The position numbers were made by a program, and so were the translations under genes. From Planctomycetota bacterium (lineage in GTDB: Bacteria > Planctomycetota > Phycisphaerae > Phycisphaerales > SM1A02), in NCBI GenBank assembly GCA_016873255.1, contig VGXR01000005.1:1-64000 (forward strand): DNA of 64,000 bases, in the 5' to 3' direction. Below the pieces are notes generated by a model, which saw only the letters and a program-made list of their open reading frames with translations, was not told the DNA's origin and searched no databases. Below are positions 38,090 through 46,994 of this stretch, piece by piece (the stretch's first letter is position 1; each line of letters begins with the position of its first letter).

Positions 38090-39508
38090 ATGACGATGCC
38101 GCTTGCCCAGGATGCCGCCGTGATGACCCCCGCCCCTGATCCACTGGGGCTGGGAGCCCTCCTTGCGCTCTTCGTGGTGGGCGGTGCCGTGACCCTCGCG
38201 TGGGCACGATGGGTGCGCCCCATGAACCTTGCGATCGGCTTCGCCACCACGGTGGCCATGTGGACCCTGAGCTTCATCGCCATGCTGCAGCCCGGGCAGG
38301 CGGCGGGCGAGGTGCTGTTTGCGGGCGCGGTGGCGTGCGTGCTTGCCGGCGGGTTCGTGGCAGGGCGCATGGCGCCCGGCGCGGCGAACGGCCTCAGCGT
38401 CGGGCTCGTGTCGGCCACCGTCAACCTGCTGGTGATCGGCGCATTCCTGCGCGACGAGCAGGGCGGCGGCGGCCTCTACCGGCCGGCGATGTACGTGCTG
38501 GGCCTCTTTGCCGTGAGCGCATTGCTCGGACTGGTGGGCGACGCGATCGGCCGTGCGCGCACCTCGGTGCGCCGGCTCCCCGCGGCACCCACCCTCATGG
38601 GCATCGTGGCCGTCGCGAACATCCTGGTGATGATCGTGATCGGCGGCCTGGTCACGGGCTACGAGGCGGGGCTCGCGGTGCCCGACTGGCCGAACAGCTT
38701 CGGCCACAACATGCTGCTCTACCCCATCTCCGAGATGAAGGGCGGCATCTTCTACGAGCACGCGCACCGGCTCTTCGGCATGCTGGTTGGGACGACGGTG
38801 CTTGCGTTCGTGGCGTGCAGCTGGCGCCTGGGCGGCGCGGCGCGCGCGCTGTCGCTCGTCCTGCTCGCCCTCGTCATCGTGCAGGGCACGCTCGGCGGCC
38901 TGCGCGTGACGGGCAACCTCACGGCCAGCATGGATTCGCGCGACCTGAGCCCTTCCACCGCGCTCGCGATCGTGCACGGCATGCTGGGGCAGGTGGTGTT
39001 CGGCGTGGCCCTGCTCGCCACCTTCGCGGCAAGCGGCGTGTGGGACTCGGTGCGTGGGCGCGCGGCCTCCGGCGCCATCCGCATGCTGCCCACGGCGGCC
39101 CTCGCGGCGCTCGTCTGCCAGCTCTTCCTGGGCGCATCGATGCGTCACCTGCAGTCGACGCCCACCGCGGACGCCGGTGCAAAGATCCCCGCATGGGCGC
39201 TGCACGGGCACGTCACCATGGCACTGGTCGCCTTCATCGTGGTGTTCATCGCGGGCATGCGGTGCGGCCGCCTGACCGACATCCGCCCGGTGCGTGCGCT
39301 CGGGAAGGCGCTGATGCACTCGGTGTCGCTGCAGCTGCTTCTCGGCATTGCCGCGCTGGTGGCGGTGCTCCTGCGCCGCGGCGAGTCGGTTCCGTGGTGG
39401 GAAGCCAGTTCCACCACTGCCCACCAGGCCCTGGGCGCCGTCCTGCTTGCGTCCGCGCTGGCGCTGACGGCGCTCGCGTGGCGCGCAAGCTCGCCCGTCA
39501 CTCGCTGA
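38090..39508 (+). CDS. ctaA: Haem A synthase, COX15/CtaA family, with extra N-terminal helices
   Basis: A 472-residue polytopic protein. The C-terminal 310 residues form the eight-helix COX15/CtaA core with the four haem-ligand histidine regions IFYEHAHRLFGM, AIVHGMLGQVVF, ALHGHVTMALV and STTAHQALGAV. The early signature VTGYEAGLAVPDWPNSFG is also typical. The first 160 residues add about four helices (GLGALLALFVVGGAVTLAWA and others) not present in canonical CtaA. It oxidises haem O to haem A. The 3' end overlaps the convergent DUF1573 gene by 11 bp. Confidence 0.92.
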   Translation: MTMPLAQDAAVMTPAPDPLGLGALLALFVVGGAVTLAWARWVRPMNLAIGFATTVAMWTLSFIAMLQPGQAAGEVLFAGAVACVLAGGFVAGRMAPGAANGLSVGLVSATVNLLVIGAFLRDEQGGGGLYRPAMYVLGLFAVSALLGLVGDAIGRARTSVRRLPAAPTLMGIVAVANILVMIVIGGLVTGYEAGLAVPDWPNSFGHNMLLYPISEMKGGIFYEHAHRLFGMLVGTTVLAFVACSWRLGGAARALSLVLLALVIVQGTLGGLRVTGNLTASMDSRDLSPSTALAIVHGMLGQVVFGVALLATFAASGVWDSVRGRAASGAIRMLPTAALAALVCQLFLGASMRHLQSTPTADAGAKIPAWALHGHVTMALVAFIVVFIAGMRCGRLTDIRPVRALGKALMHSVSLQLLLGIAALVAVLLRRGESVPWWEASSTTAHQALGAVLLASALALTALAWRASSPVTR

Positions 39509-41957
39509 CGAGCACCGGCTTGATGGCTTCCTCGAGCGCAAGCACCGCGTAGACGGTGACCAGCTCCGCCTGGCCTTCCTGCCAGCGGTCGGCGCCGTTC
39601 ACCCAGCTCCCGTCCGGGCGCTGCGCGGCAAGGAGCGAGGCCACCAGGTCATTGCGCCAGTTGCGCTTCGTCCCCGCCGACTCGCCGGCGGTGGGCTCCA
39701 CGGTCGGCTGCCCGAACGCCCACAGCGCGCGCGCCGCGGCATGCAGGTAGTAGAAGCGTCCCTGCTGCCCCAGCCCCGGGTTCTCGGCGAATCCGTAGTT
39801 GCGGCGTATCCAGTCCCACGCGGCGGTGACGCGCGGGTCATCCGGCGCCAGTCCCGCGTAGAGCATGCTCTTGAAGCCGGCGTAGGTCATGCTGCCGTAG
39901 CTGCGCAGCGTGCGCGTGCCGGGCGGCATCTTCTCTCCGTAGCGGCCCTCGCCCGCGGCGTCGCTCGCGAAGCTCTCGCCTCCGTTCGCGGGCGTGTAGA
40001 CGAAGCCGCCGTCGGCCGTGCCGTTGCGCGCCCAGGAGGCGTCGTTGTCCATGGTGTTCTGCGTGCGCCTCACGAAGGCCAGGGCACGCTGCACGGCCGG
40101 GTCGTCGGTCGACATCCCGGCGTCGTGCAGCGCGTCCAGCATCAGCTGCGTGTTGGAGAGGTCGGGGCGGCCATGGTTGCCGTAGCCCGCACCGCCGAAC
40201 CAGTCGGCCTCGGGCGCGATGCCCTCCGCCTGGTCCCACTGGCTGCGCACGAGCCACTCGCGCACGCTCGCGATGCGCGGGGCGAGTTCCTCGTCCTGCT
40301 GCGCGGACAGGCCCATGAGGAGCATGCTGGCCACGTAGTTGGCAAGGCCGCCGCCGAGCTCCGGGTCGAACTTGCCGCCGGCACCGGTGGTGGAGAGGGC
40401 GTAGTCGAGCGCCTTGCGCGCGGTGGCGTCGGTGCGCGCCGCGAAGCCCGCCTGCGCGAACGCCTTGAGCGCAAGGCCCGTGACCGCCGCGGGCACCGCG
40501 GTGCTCGGCTTCGCCTGGTCGGTGGCCTTGGCGGCGGTGGACTCCATCCAGCCCCCGTTCGGGCCCTGCGTGCCGCGCAGGTAGTCGAGGCCCTTCACGA
40601 TGGCCGCGCGTGCCGCGTCGAACCTCGCGGGGTCCATCGGCACCTCGCTCGGGCGCTCGGCGATGCGCAGCACCACCGGGAGCGGCGCGCGCACGCGCGC
40701 CGGAACCGTGGGCACCGCGAGCGTGGTGATCCTGTCGCCCTTCACCCGCTCGTCGCGCGGGCCCGCGGGCGCGAGCACCTCGGCGCGCACGGCATCCGGC
40801 ACGGCGATCTCCCGCGCGCCGACGGGCTTGGCCTCGAGCCTGGGCATGGGCTTCTCGACCTTCGCGTAGATCAGGAAGTCGCTCTGGCGCGGCGTGGTGG
40901 CCACCGGCTGTCCGGGCGGCACCGGCGTCTTGGGGTCTGGACCCACGCCCACGAAGCGCAGCGGCGCAAGCACCATGCCCTGCGCGTCGGGCCGGGCAGT
41001 CACCCCCACGGCCACCAGGATGCCGTCCTCCGCGCCGGTCCGCTGCCCGAGGATCCGCGCCTCGAGCCGCGCGTCGGTGCTTGCCACCGAGTCGATGCGC
41101 ACGCCGTTGGCATGCTTGATCTCGACCTCGAAGGTCCTGGTCTCGCCGGGGGCGATCACGCCCAGGTTCTCGCGGTACTGCGCGAAGCTGAACGCCGGGT
41201 TGATGCGCGTGCACTCGTGGCGGACGCGCAGGTCGATGAGCCGGGCATCGGGGCGGTCGGTCTCGATCACCAGGTACTTGGGCACCTGCTCGCACGGGAG
41301 CGCGGAGAAGTCGTAGCGCACGCGGTAGCTCTCGCGCGGCTGCTGGTTGGCGGGGTCGAAGTCCACGTACGACGTGGGCAGGCCGCCGACTCCCGTCACC
41401 CGGAACGGCGCGCCGTCGATCGACTCGACCGTGATCTCGCCCTTGACGTTGGCCTTGTTGTCGAAGGCGTTGATGAACGGGTCGCGGCGCTGCTTGCCGT
41501 CGGGGCCCGTCGACATCTGGAACGCCCGCACCGGGTACGTCACCTCCGCGCGGATGGAGAGCTCCACCAGCCCGGGAACGTCCTTGAACATGAGCACGAC
41601 TTCCGCGGTCTTCTCGCCCGTGGCGCCGCTCGTGCGCATGGAGAGCGGGACGGTGATGGTGCCGCCCGCGGGGATCACCTTCCCGAGCATGTCCACCGTG
41701 GTGCACGTGCAGCTGGGCGAGCTGCGCACGCACGTCACCGGCCGGTCGAGGGTGTTCATGAGGGTGGCCTCGAACCTCACCTCGGTGTTCGGCCGCACCA
41801 GCCCCGCATCCAGCCGGGCCTGCGGCGTCTTGACCGGGCAGAGGGCCATCTGCTGGGCCACCTGCCGCGCGCGCTCGGCCATCTGCTGCTGCTGGGGCAG
41901 CGCGGAGGCGGGCATCGAGAGCAGGGCGGCAAGCAGTGCGGCAAGCGTGCGTTGCAT
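39498..41957 (-). CDS. Secreted DUF1573 / alpha-toroid (prenyltransferase-squalene oxidase repeat) fusion protein
   Basis: An 819-residue secreted protein. The signal peptide is at 1-20 (TLAALLAALLSMPASA). An N-terminal DUF1573-type beta domain follows (about 40-300: FEATLMNTLDRPVTCVRSSPSCTCTTVDM, GKVIPAGGTITVPLSM). The C-terminal half (about 460-815) is a helical repeat region like the squalene-cyclase/prenyltransferase toroid (GLDYLRGTQGPNGGW, DLVASLLAAQRPDGSWVNG, RALWAFG). No DxDD or zinc cluster was seen, so it is probably a binding scaffold. GGAG eight bases before the ATG at 41957 supports the start. Confidence 0.82.
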   Translation of the reverse strand: MQRTLAALLAALLSMPASALPQQQQMAERARQVAQQMALCPVKTPQARLDAGLVRPNTEVRFEATLMNTLDRPVTCVRSSPSCTCTTVDMLGKVIPAGGTITVPLSMRTSGATGEKTAEVVLMFKDVPGLVELSIRAEVTYPVRAFQMSTGPDGKQRRDPFINAFDNKANVKGEITVESIDGAPFRVTGVGGLPTSYVDFDPANQQPRESYRVRYDFSALPCEQVPKYLVIETDRPDARLIDLRVRHECTRINPAFSFAQYRENLGVIAPGETRTFEVEIKHANGVRIDSVASTDARLEARILGQRTGAEDGILVAVGVTARPDAQGMVLAPLRFVGVGPDPKTPVPPGQPVATTPRQSDFLIYAKVEKPMPRLEAKPVGAREIAVPDAVRAEVLAPAGPRDERVKGDRITTLAVPTVPARVRAPLPVVLRIAERPSEVPMDPARFDAARAAIVKGLDYLRGTQGPNGGWMESTAAKATDQAKPSTAVPAAVTGLALKAFAQAGFAARTDATARKALDYALSTTGAGGKFDPELGGGLANYVASMLLMGLSAQQDEELAPRIASVREWLVRSQWDQAEGIAPEADWFGGAGYGNHGRPDLSNTQLMLDALHDAGMSTDDPAVQRALAFVRRTQNTMDNDASWARNGTADGGFVYTPANGGESFASDAAGEGRYGEKMPPGTRTLRSYGSMTYAGFKSMLYAGLAPDDPRVTAAWDWIRRNYGFAENPGLGQQGRFYYLHAAARALWAFGQPTVEPTAGESAGTKRNWRNDLVASLLAAQRPDGSWVNGADRWQEGQAELVTVYAVLALEEAIKPVLVSE

Positions 41958-42009
41958 GGCGGGTTCTCCGGAAGGCATCGTAGGTTGCCGGGTCCTACAC
42001 TCGGCCCCC

Positions 42010-43041
42010 ATGCGCGCCATCGAAGTCCTGCGTCAGGGAACGCCCGTCACGCCGAACGTCCGCTTCACCGCCGACCGCGCCCCGTGCGCAGCGGGCCCCG
42101 GCGAGGTGCGGGTGCGCACCGAGGCAAGCGCGCTGAACCACCTCGATCTCTGGGTCGGGCGCGGGCTGCCGGGCATCGAGGTGCACTGGCCGACGGTGGG
42201 CGGCTCCGACGGCGTCGGCATCGTGGAGTCCGTGGGCGCGGGCGTGGATGCATCGTGGGTCGGCCGGCGCGTGGTTGTGAACGCCGCCGTCATGCGCCCC
42301 GAGCAGCCGGTGCCCGGGCGCGCGCCCGCGGGCGAGGACATCTGGATGATCGGCGAGCACGGCCCCGGCACGCACGCCGAGTCCTTCACGGCGCCTGCCG
42401 CGAGCGTGCTTGCGGTCGACGGCATCGACCCCGTGCAGGCGGCCGCGTTCGGGCTGACGCACCTGACCGCGTGGCGCATGCTGGTGACGCGCGCTCGGCT
42501 GCAGGCGGGGATGACCGTGCTGATCCCGGGAATCGGCGGCGGCGTGGCGCTCGCGGCGCTCGCCATCGCGAGGCACTTCGGCTGCACCACCGTGGTCACC
42601 AGCCGGCATGCCGCGAAGCTCGAGCGTGCCAAGGCGCTGGGTGCCGATCACTGCGTGCTCGACTCCGGCACCGACTGGTCGCGCGAGGTGCGCAGGGCCA
42701 CCGGCGGCCGCGGCGTGGACATCGTGGCCGAGAGCGTCGGCAAGTCGGTGCACATGGCGTGCATCAAGAGCATGGCGCGCGGCGGCACGCTGGTCACGTG
42801 CGGCTGCACGACGGGCCCCGACCCGTCCACCGACCTCGCGCGCGTCTTCTGGAACCAGCTCTCGATCGTGGGCTCGACCATGGGCACCATGGACGAGTTC
42901 CGCGCCGTGGTCGCGCTCCTGCGGTCCGGTGCATTGACGCCCGTGGTGGACGAGGTCTTTGCGCCGGAGGATGCGCAGCGCGCGTACGGGCGCTTGGAGG
43001 CCGGGGAGCAGTTCGGCAAGCTGGTGTTCCGGTGGAATTGA
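42010..43041 (+). CDS. MDR-family (zinc-type alcohol dehydrogenase-like) oxidoreductase
   Basis: A 343-residue medium-chain dehydrogenase/reductase. The GroES-like N-terminal half (EASALNHLDLWVGRGLPG, TVGGSDGVGIVESVG) is followed by a Rossmann domain with VLIPGIGGGVALAALAIA, VVTSRHAAKLERAKALGADH and GGRGVDIVAESVG. The structural zinc cysteine cluster is absent, and His in GEHGPGTHAESF is the main metal-like residue, so it may be a quinone-oxidoreductase type using NADPH. TACACT lies 8 bp before the ATG. The substrate is unknown. Confidence 0.88.
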   Translation: MRAIEVLRQGTPVTPNVRFTADRAPCAAGPGEVRVRTEASALNHLDLWVGRGLPGIEVHWPTVGGSDGVGIVESVGAGVDASWVGRRVVVNAAVMRPEQPVPGRAPAGEDIWMIGEHGPGTHAESFTAPAASVLAVDGIDPVQAAAFGLTHLTAWRMLVTRARLQAGMTVLIPGIGGGVALAALAIARHFGCTTVVTSRHAAKLERAKALGADHCVLDSGTDWSREVRRATGGRGVDIVAESVGKSVHMACIKSMARGGTLVTCGCTTGPDPSTDLARVFWNQLSIVGSTMGTMDEFRAVVALLRSGALTPVVDEVFAPEDAQRAYGRLEAGEQFGKLVFRWN

Positions 43042-43113
43042 CCGGGAATTGATGCCAATAACCGGATATTGCTCTTGAAATCCCGAGCGCGTTCGGGGTC
43101 TACTTGGAGGTTC

Positions 43114-43434
43114 ATGTCCAGCGAGCACTCGATCCAGGAAGCGCCCGATGGGGGCACGGCAGCCCTCGAACCCGACGTCGCGCCGCCGCAGCGCAAGCCG
43201 ATGCGCGGGTGGGCAGTGCTCCTGCACAACGACGACGTGAACGAGTTCCTGTTCGTCGCGCGCTCGGTGGTGGAGTTTGCGCGGCTTTCCGCGCATGACG
43301 CCATGGAGCGCACCATCGAGGCGCACGACGCCGGCGTGGCGCTCCTCCTGGTGACCCACCGGGAGCGCGCGGAACTGATTCAGGAGCAGTTCCAGACGCG
43401 CGGCCTCACCGTGACCATCGAGCCCTCGCGTTGA
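43114..43434 (+). CDS. clpS: ATP-dependent Clp protease adaptor ClpS
   Basis: A 106-residue ClpS that hands N-degron substrates to ClpAP. The N-degron pocket is recognisable in WAVLLHNDDVNEFLFVARSVVE, and the ClpA-binding face in THRERAELIQEQFQTRGLTVTIEP. The first 28 residues are a flexible Pro/Glu-rich arm. TTGGAGG is spaced 4-5 bp before ATG 43114. No clpA is in the window. Confidence 0.93.
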   Translation: MSSEHSIQEAPDGGTAALEPDVAPPQRKPMRGWAVLLHNDDVNEFLFVARSVVEFARLSAHDAMERTIEAHDAGVALLLVTHRERAELIQEQFQTRGLTVTIEPSR

Positions 43435-43440
43435 CGCCAC

Positions 43441-43462
43441 CGCGCCCGTTTCGGGCGCGTTT
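43441..43462. terminator. Intrinsic terminator-like hairpin after clpS
   Basis: CGCGCCCG (43441-43448), TTT loop, CGGGCGCG (43452-43459), then TTTC. A perfect 8-bp stem six bases after the clpS stop; the T-tract is short. Confidence 0.6.
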
Positions 43463-43567
43463 CAGCCATCCTTGAACGCCTCGGAAGGGCGGACCTCGGC
43501 CCGGTTCGGACATGTTCCGGGACATACACTTTGCGTTCGCCTCCACAGGCCCGCCGGCCAGCCTTCA

Positions 43568-44917
43568 ATGCGCAAAGCAATCGTCATCTCCACCGTGTCG
43601 CTTGCCGTCCTGGGGCTGGTGGCGCTGTTTGCCGGGAAGGACATCTGGAAGGCCCTGGACTTCGGGGCACCTGAGGGCACCGCGGTCCGCATGGAGCCGG
43701 TGGAGGAGGGAGTGGTGGTGGAGACGGTGTCGGCCCCCGGCATCGTGGAGCCCATCCGGAAGGTCGACATCTCCGCGGAGGTCTCCGCGCGCATCGTGGA
43801 ACTGCCCCGTCGCGAGGGTGACCGGGTCCGTGCCGGCGATCTGCTGATGCGTCTCGATGACCGCGACCTGAAGGCCGCGCTGCAGAGCGCGGAGGCCCGC
43901 CGCGACGGCGAGCGCTACCGCCTGGAGGCCGAGCGCTCGCGCATCGTGGGCAGCCAGAACAACCTGGAGAACGCCAAGGCCATCGCCCTGCGCCAGGAGT
44001 CCCTGTTCCGCGCCGGCGACGTGAGCCGGCAGTCCTACGAGGACGCGGTGACCCGCGCGCGTGACCTCGAGAGCCAGTTCCAGGCGCAGAAGAACACGAT
44101 CGTCCAGCTGGAGAAGAGCCTGGCCGCCGCCGAGGCGGCCATCGAGCAGCAGCGCGAGGCCCTCCGCCGCACGGTGGTGGTGGCGGCCATCGACGGCGTC
44201 GTCACGCAGCTCAACGCCGAGGTGGGTGAACTGGTGGTGGTTGGCACCATGAACAACCCGGGCACCAAGATCATGACCATTGCCGACCTGAGCAGGATGA
44301 AGCTCACGGCGAAGGTCAGCGAGACGGACGTTCCCCGCGTGGCCAAGGGCCAGTCCGCCGAGGTGCGCATCAACGGCTACAAGAACCGGGTGTTCAAGGG
44401 CGTCGTCGACGAGGTGGCGCTGAGCCGCACGGTCGAGGCGAAGGACGGCACCGGCTACTTCAAGACGGCCGTGCTCCTCGACCTCGGCGGCGAGCAGGTG
44501 TTCAGCGGCCTCGGCGGCAACGTCGAGGTCTCCATCGCCGCGCACAGCGGCGTGCATGTGCCCAGCCAGGCGGTGGTGGAGCGCAAGATCGACCTGATGC
44601 CCGAGGCCCTTCGCGAGAGCCCGCTCGTCGTTGCCGGCAAGAAGACAGTCAACCTCGTCTTCCGGGTGGTTGACGGCAAGGCCGTGGCCACCGTGGTGGC
44701 GACCGGTGCCTCCAACCTCACCAACACGGTCATCGCCGACGGGCTGAAGGCCGAGGAGACCGTGATCACCGGTCCCTACAAGGTGCTCGAACGGCTGAAG
44801 GACGGTGACGCGGTGCACAAGGAATTCGGCGGTTGGGACGACGATTCCGGCGGAGATCCCAGCGGCGGCATGCGCATGGGCGGCGGGCCTGGTCGCGGCG
44901 GCCGGATGAGGTTCTGA
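43568..44917 (+). CDS. Periplasmic adaptor (membrane fusion protein), MacA/HlyD family
   Basis: A 449-residue adaptor with an N-terminal transmembrane segment ([20 protein letters not shown]). The lipoyl/barrel-sandwich halves are [29 protein letters not shown] and [23 protein letters not shown], separated by a long coiled coil (about 110-220). A beta-barrel follows, and a Gly/Met/Arg-rich tail ([17 protein letters not shown]) ends the protein. TACACT at 43525 may be its -10. With the ABC ATPase, MacB-like permease and TolC-like protein downstream it forms a tripartite exporter. Confidence 0.92.
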   Translation: MRKAIVISTVSLAVLGLVALFAGKDIWKALDFGAPEGTAVRMEPVEEGVVVETVSAPGIVEPIRKVDISAEVSARIVELPRREGDRVRAGDLLMRLDDRDLKAALQSAEARRDGERYRLEAERSRIVGSQNNLENAKAIALRQESLFRAGDVSRQSYEDAVTRARDLESQFQAQKNTIVQLEKSLAAAEAAIEQQREALRRTVVVAAIDGVVTQLNAEVGELVVVGTMNNPGTKIMTIADLSRMKLTAKVSETDVPRVAKGQSAEVRINGYKNRVFKGVVDEVALSRTVEAKDGTGYFKTAVLLDLGGEQVFSGLGGNVEVSIAAHSGVHVPSQAVVERKIDLMPEALRESPLVVAGKKTVNLVFRVVDGKAVATVVATGASNLTNTVIADGLKAEETVITGPYKVLERLKDGDAVHKEFGGWDDDSGGDPSGGMRMGGGPGRGGRMRF

Positions 44918-44934
44918 GGCTCGGCACGACGAAC

Positions 44935-45711
44935 ATGGAAGAGCCGATCATCCAGCTCCGCGGCATCACCAAGGTCTACCGCGTCGGCGTGGAGACCATC
45001 CATGCGCTGCGCGAGCTGGACCTGGACATCCATCGCAACGAATTCGTGGCCATCATGGGAAGCTCGGGAAGCGGCAAGAGCACGCTGATGAACATGCTCG
45101 GGTGCCTCGATCGCCCCACCTCGGGCGAGTACCGCCTCGGCAGCCGGCTGGTGAGCTCCATGAAGCCCGACGAGCTGGCGCTGATCCGGAACGTCGACAT
45201 CGGCTTCGTGTTCCAGAGCTTCGAGCTCCTGCCCCGCCAGACGGCGCTGGAGAACGTGGAGCTGCCGCTCATGTACTCGGCCACCGCGGGCGGCTTTCGC
45301 GCGCGCCGCGCGCGCGCCGCGGCGGCGCTCGAGCGCGTCGGCCTGGGCAATCGCATGGACCACCGCCCGAACCAGCTCTCCGGCGGGCAGAAGCAGCGCG
45401 TGGCCATCGCGCGCGCCATCCTGAGCAACCCGAAGATCCTGATGGCCGACGAGCCAACGGGAAACCTCGACACCGCCACCACCGGCGAGATCCTCGCGCT
45501 GTTCACGCAGCTGCACCGCGAGGGCCAGACGATCATCATCGTCACGCACGAGAACGACGTGGCCGCGCACTGCCGGCGGGTGGTCCGCCTGCGCGACGGG
45601 CGCATCCTGAGCGACCTTCCCGCCGAGGAGGACCCCGAGGTGGCGTCGCACGTGGCGGGTGCCCGCGAGGCGCAGGCGGCGCGGCTGGCGGCCGCGGGGG
45701 CCGCGGCATGA
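44935..45711 (+). CDS. ABC transporter ATP-binding protein, MacB/LolD type
   Basis: A 258-residue ATPase with Walker [14 protein letters not shown]-loop [20 protein letters not shown], signature [14 protein letters not shown], Walker [13 protein letters not shown] and H-loop VTHEND. The [15 protein letters not shown] stretch is characteristic of the MacB/LolD group. A C-terminal Ala-rich tail is extra. The stop overlaps the permease ATG (ATGA). Confidence 0.95.
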   Translation: MEEPIIQLRGITKVYRVGVETIHALRELDLDIHRNEFVAIMGSSGSGKSTLMNMLGCLDRPTSGEYRLGSRLVSSMKPDELALIRNVDIGFVFQSFELLPRQTALENVELPLMYSATAGGFRARRARAAAALERVGLGNRMDHRPNQLSGGQKQRVAIARAILSNPKILMADEPTGNLDTATTGEILALFTQLHREGQTIIIVTHENDVAAHCRRVVRLRDGRILSDLPAEEDPEVASHVAGAREAQAARLAAAGAAA

Positions 45712-46994
45712 GCGCGCGCGGCACCGGCAGCGCGCCGCGCGGCGGCCTCAGCGGGTTCTTCTTCCTGAAGACCATCGGCATGGCGCTGAGCCAGATCTGG
45801 GCCAACAAGACGCGGTCGTTCCTGACGGCGCTCGGCATCATCGTCGGCGTGGCCAGCGTCACCGCGGTGATCGCCGCGCTGACCGGCCTGAAGACCAAGG
45901 TGCTGACCGAGTTCGAGAGCGTGGGCGCGGCGCGCCTCTACGTCTTCCCGAACCGGCCCGACAACGTGCCCCGCAGCAAGATCCCGTGGGAGAAGTGCCG
46001 CCTGCGCATCGAGGAGGCGCGCGCCATCGCCGACCAGTGCCCCTCGCTCAAGGGCATCTCGCCGCTCGTGGACATCACGCTGAGCGTGGAGAGCGACACG
46101 CAGCTGATCGAGGGCATGAGCATCACCGGCATCTGGCCGGCGTGGCACGACGCCATCGGCCGCAAGGTGCTGCGCGGCCGGCCCTTCACGCAGATCGACG
46201 TTGAGACCGCCCGTCAGGTCGCCCTCGTCAACGAGGCCGCGGTCGAGGAGCTCAGCCTCGACGAGGCGGGCAGCGGCGGCATCGGCTCGCACGTGCTGCT
46301 CGGCGGACGGCGGTTCCTGGTGGTGGGCGTGGTGGAGACGCTCCAGGCCAGGATGTTCGGCATGAACTCCAGCCAGGCCGAGATCTTCGTGCCGTTCAGC
46401 GTGGCGGAGAAGCTCCTCGAAGGCTGGTACTTCATGCAGTTCGTTGCCATCGCCAGGAGCCCGGAGGTGGCCGAGGAGGCCAAGGCGGAGATCGAGTACG
46501 TGCTTCGCCGCCAGCGTGGCCTGACCAAGGAGGATCCCGACACGTTCCGCGTGGCGGCGATCGACCAGTTCATCAACCAGTTCAAGAGCCTGGCCTCCGG
46601 CGTCACCGCGATCGCGGGCGGCATCGTCGGCATCTCGCTCCTGGTGGGCGGCATCGGCATCATGAACATCATGCTGGTGTCGGTGAGCGAGCGCACGCGC
46701 GAGATCGGCCTGCGCAAGGCAGTCGGCGCCACCAGCTCGGCCATCCTGCTGCAGTTCCTGCTGGAGGCGGTGACGCTCACGCTTCTGGGCGGGCTCGTGG
46801 GGCTGGTCATCGGCAAGCTGATGGCGCTCTCGCTCACCTTCATCCCCGGCGCCAACCTGGAGCAGGCCGACGTGCCGCCGTGGGCCATCGCCGTGGCACT
46901 GGTCTTCAGCGCGGGCGTCGGCGTGCTGTTCGGCATGTGGCCCGCGTACAAGGCGTCGAGGCTCGATCCCATCGAGGCGCTGCGCCATGAGTGA
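45708..46994 (+). CDS. ABC transporter permease, MacB type
   Basis: A 428-residue permease with four transmembrane helices: one N-terminal ([21 protein letters not shown]) and three C-terminal (about 300-325, 350-380, 390-415). A large periplasmic MacB_PCD-like domain lies between. FtsX-family motifs are [15 protein letters not shown] and [17 protein letters not shown]. It is predicted to use ATP to drive transport or mechanotransmission from the periplasm rather than export from the cytoplasm. It overlaps the TolC gene by 8 bp. Confidence 0.94.
   Translation: MSARGTGSAPRGGLSGFFFLKTIGMALSQIWANKTRSFLTALGIIVGVASVTAVIAALTGLKTKVLTEFESVGAARLYVFPNRPDNVPRSKIPWEKCRLRIEEARAIADQCPSLKGISPLVDITLSVESDTQLIEGMSITGIWPAWHDAIGRKVLRGRPFTQIDVETARQVALVNEAAVEELSLDEAGSGGIGSHVLLGGRRFLVVGVVETLQARMFGMNSSQAEIFVPFSVAEKLLEGWYFMQFVAIARSPEVAEEAKAEIEYVLRRQRGLTKEDPDTFRVAAIDQFINQFKSLASGVTAIAGGIVGISLLVGGIGIMNIMLVSVSERTREIGLRKAVGATSSAILLQFLLEAVTLTLLGGLVGLVIGKLMALSLTFIPGANLEQADVPPWAIAVALVFSAGVGVLFGMWPAYKASRLDPIEALRHE

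Noticed and set aside
39741-43052. 1100-codon open frame antisense to the DUF1573 fusion and running over the MDR gene
   Set aside because: Shadow frame in very GC-rich DNA; the MDR gene occupies a different frame and is supported by motifs.
43042-43065. Fourth copy of the dispersed inverted-repeat half-site after the MDR gene
   Set aside because: GAATTGATGCCAATAACCGG resembles the half-site but is shorter and has no inverted partner nearby; kept only as a possible decayed half.
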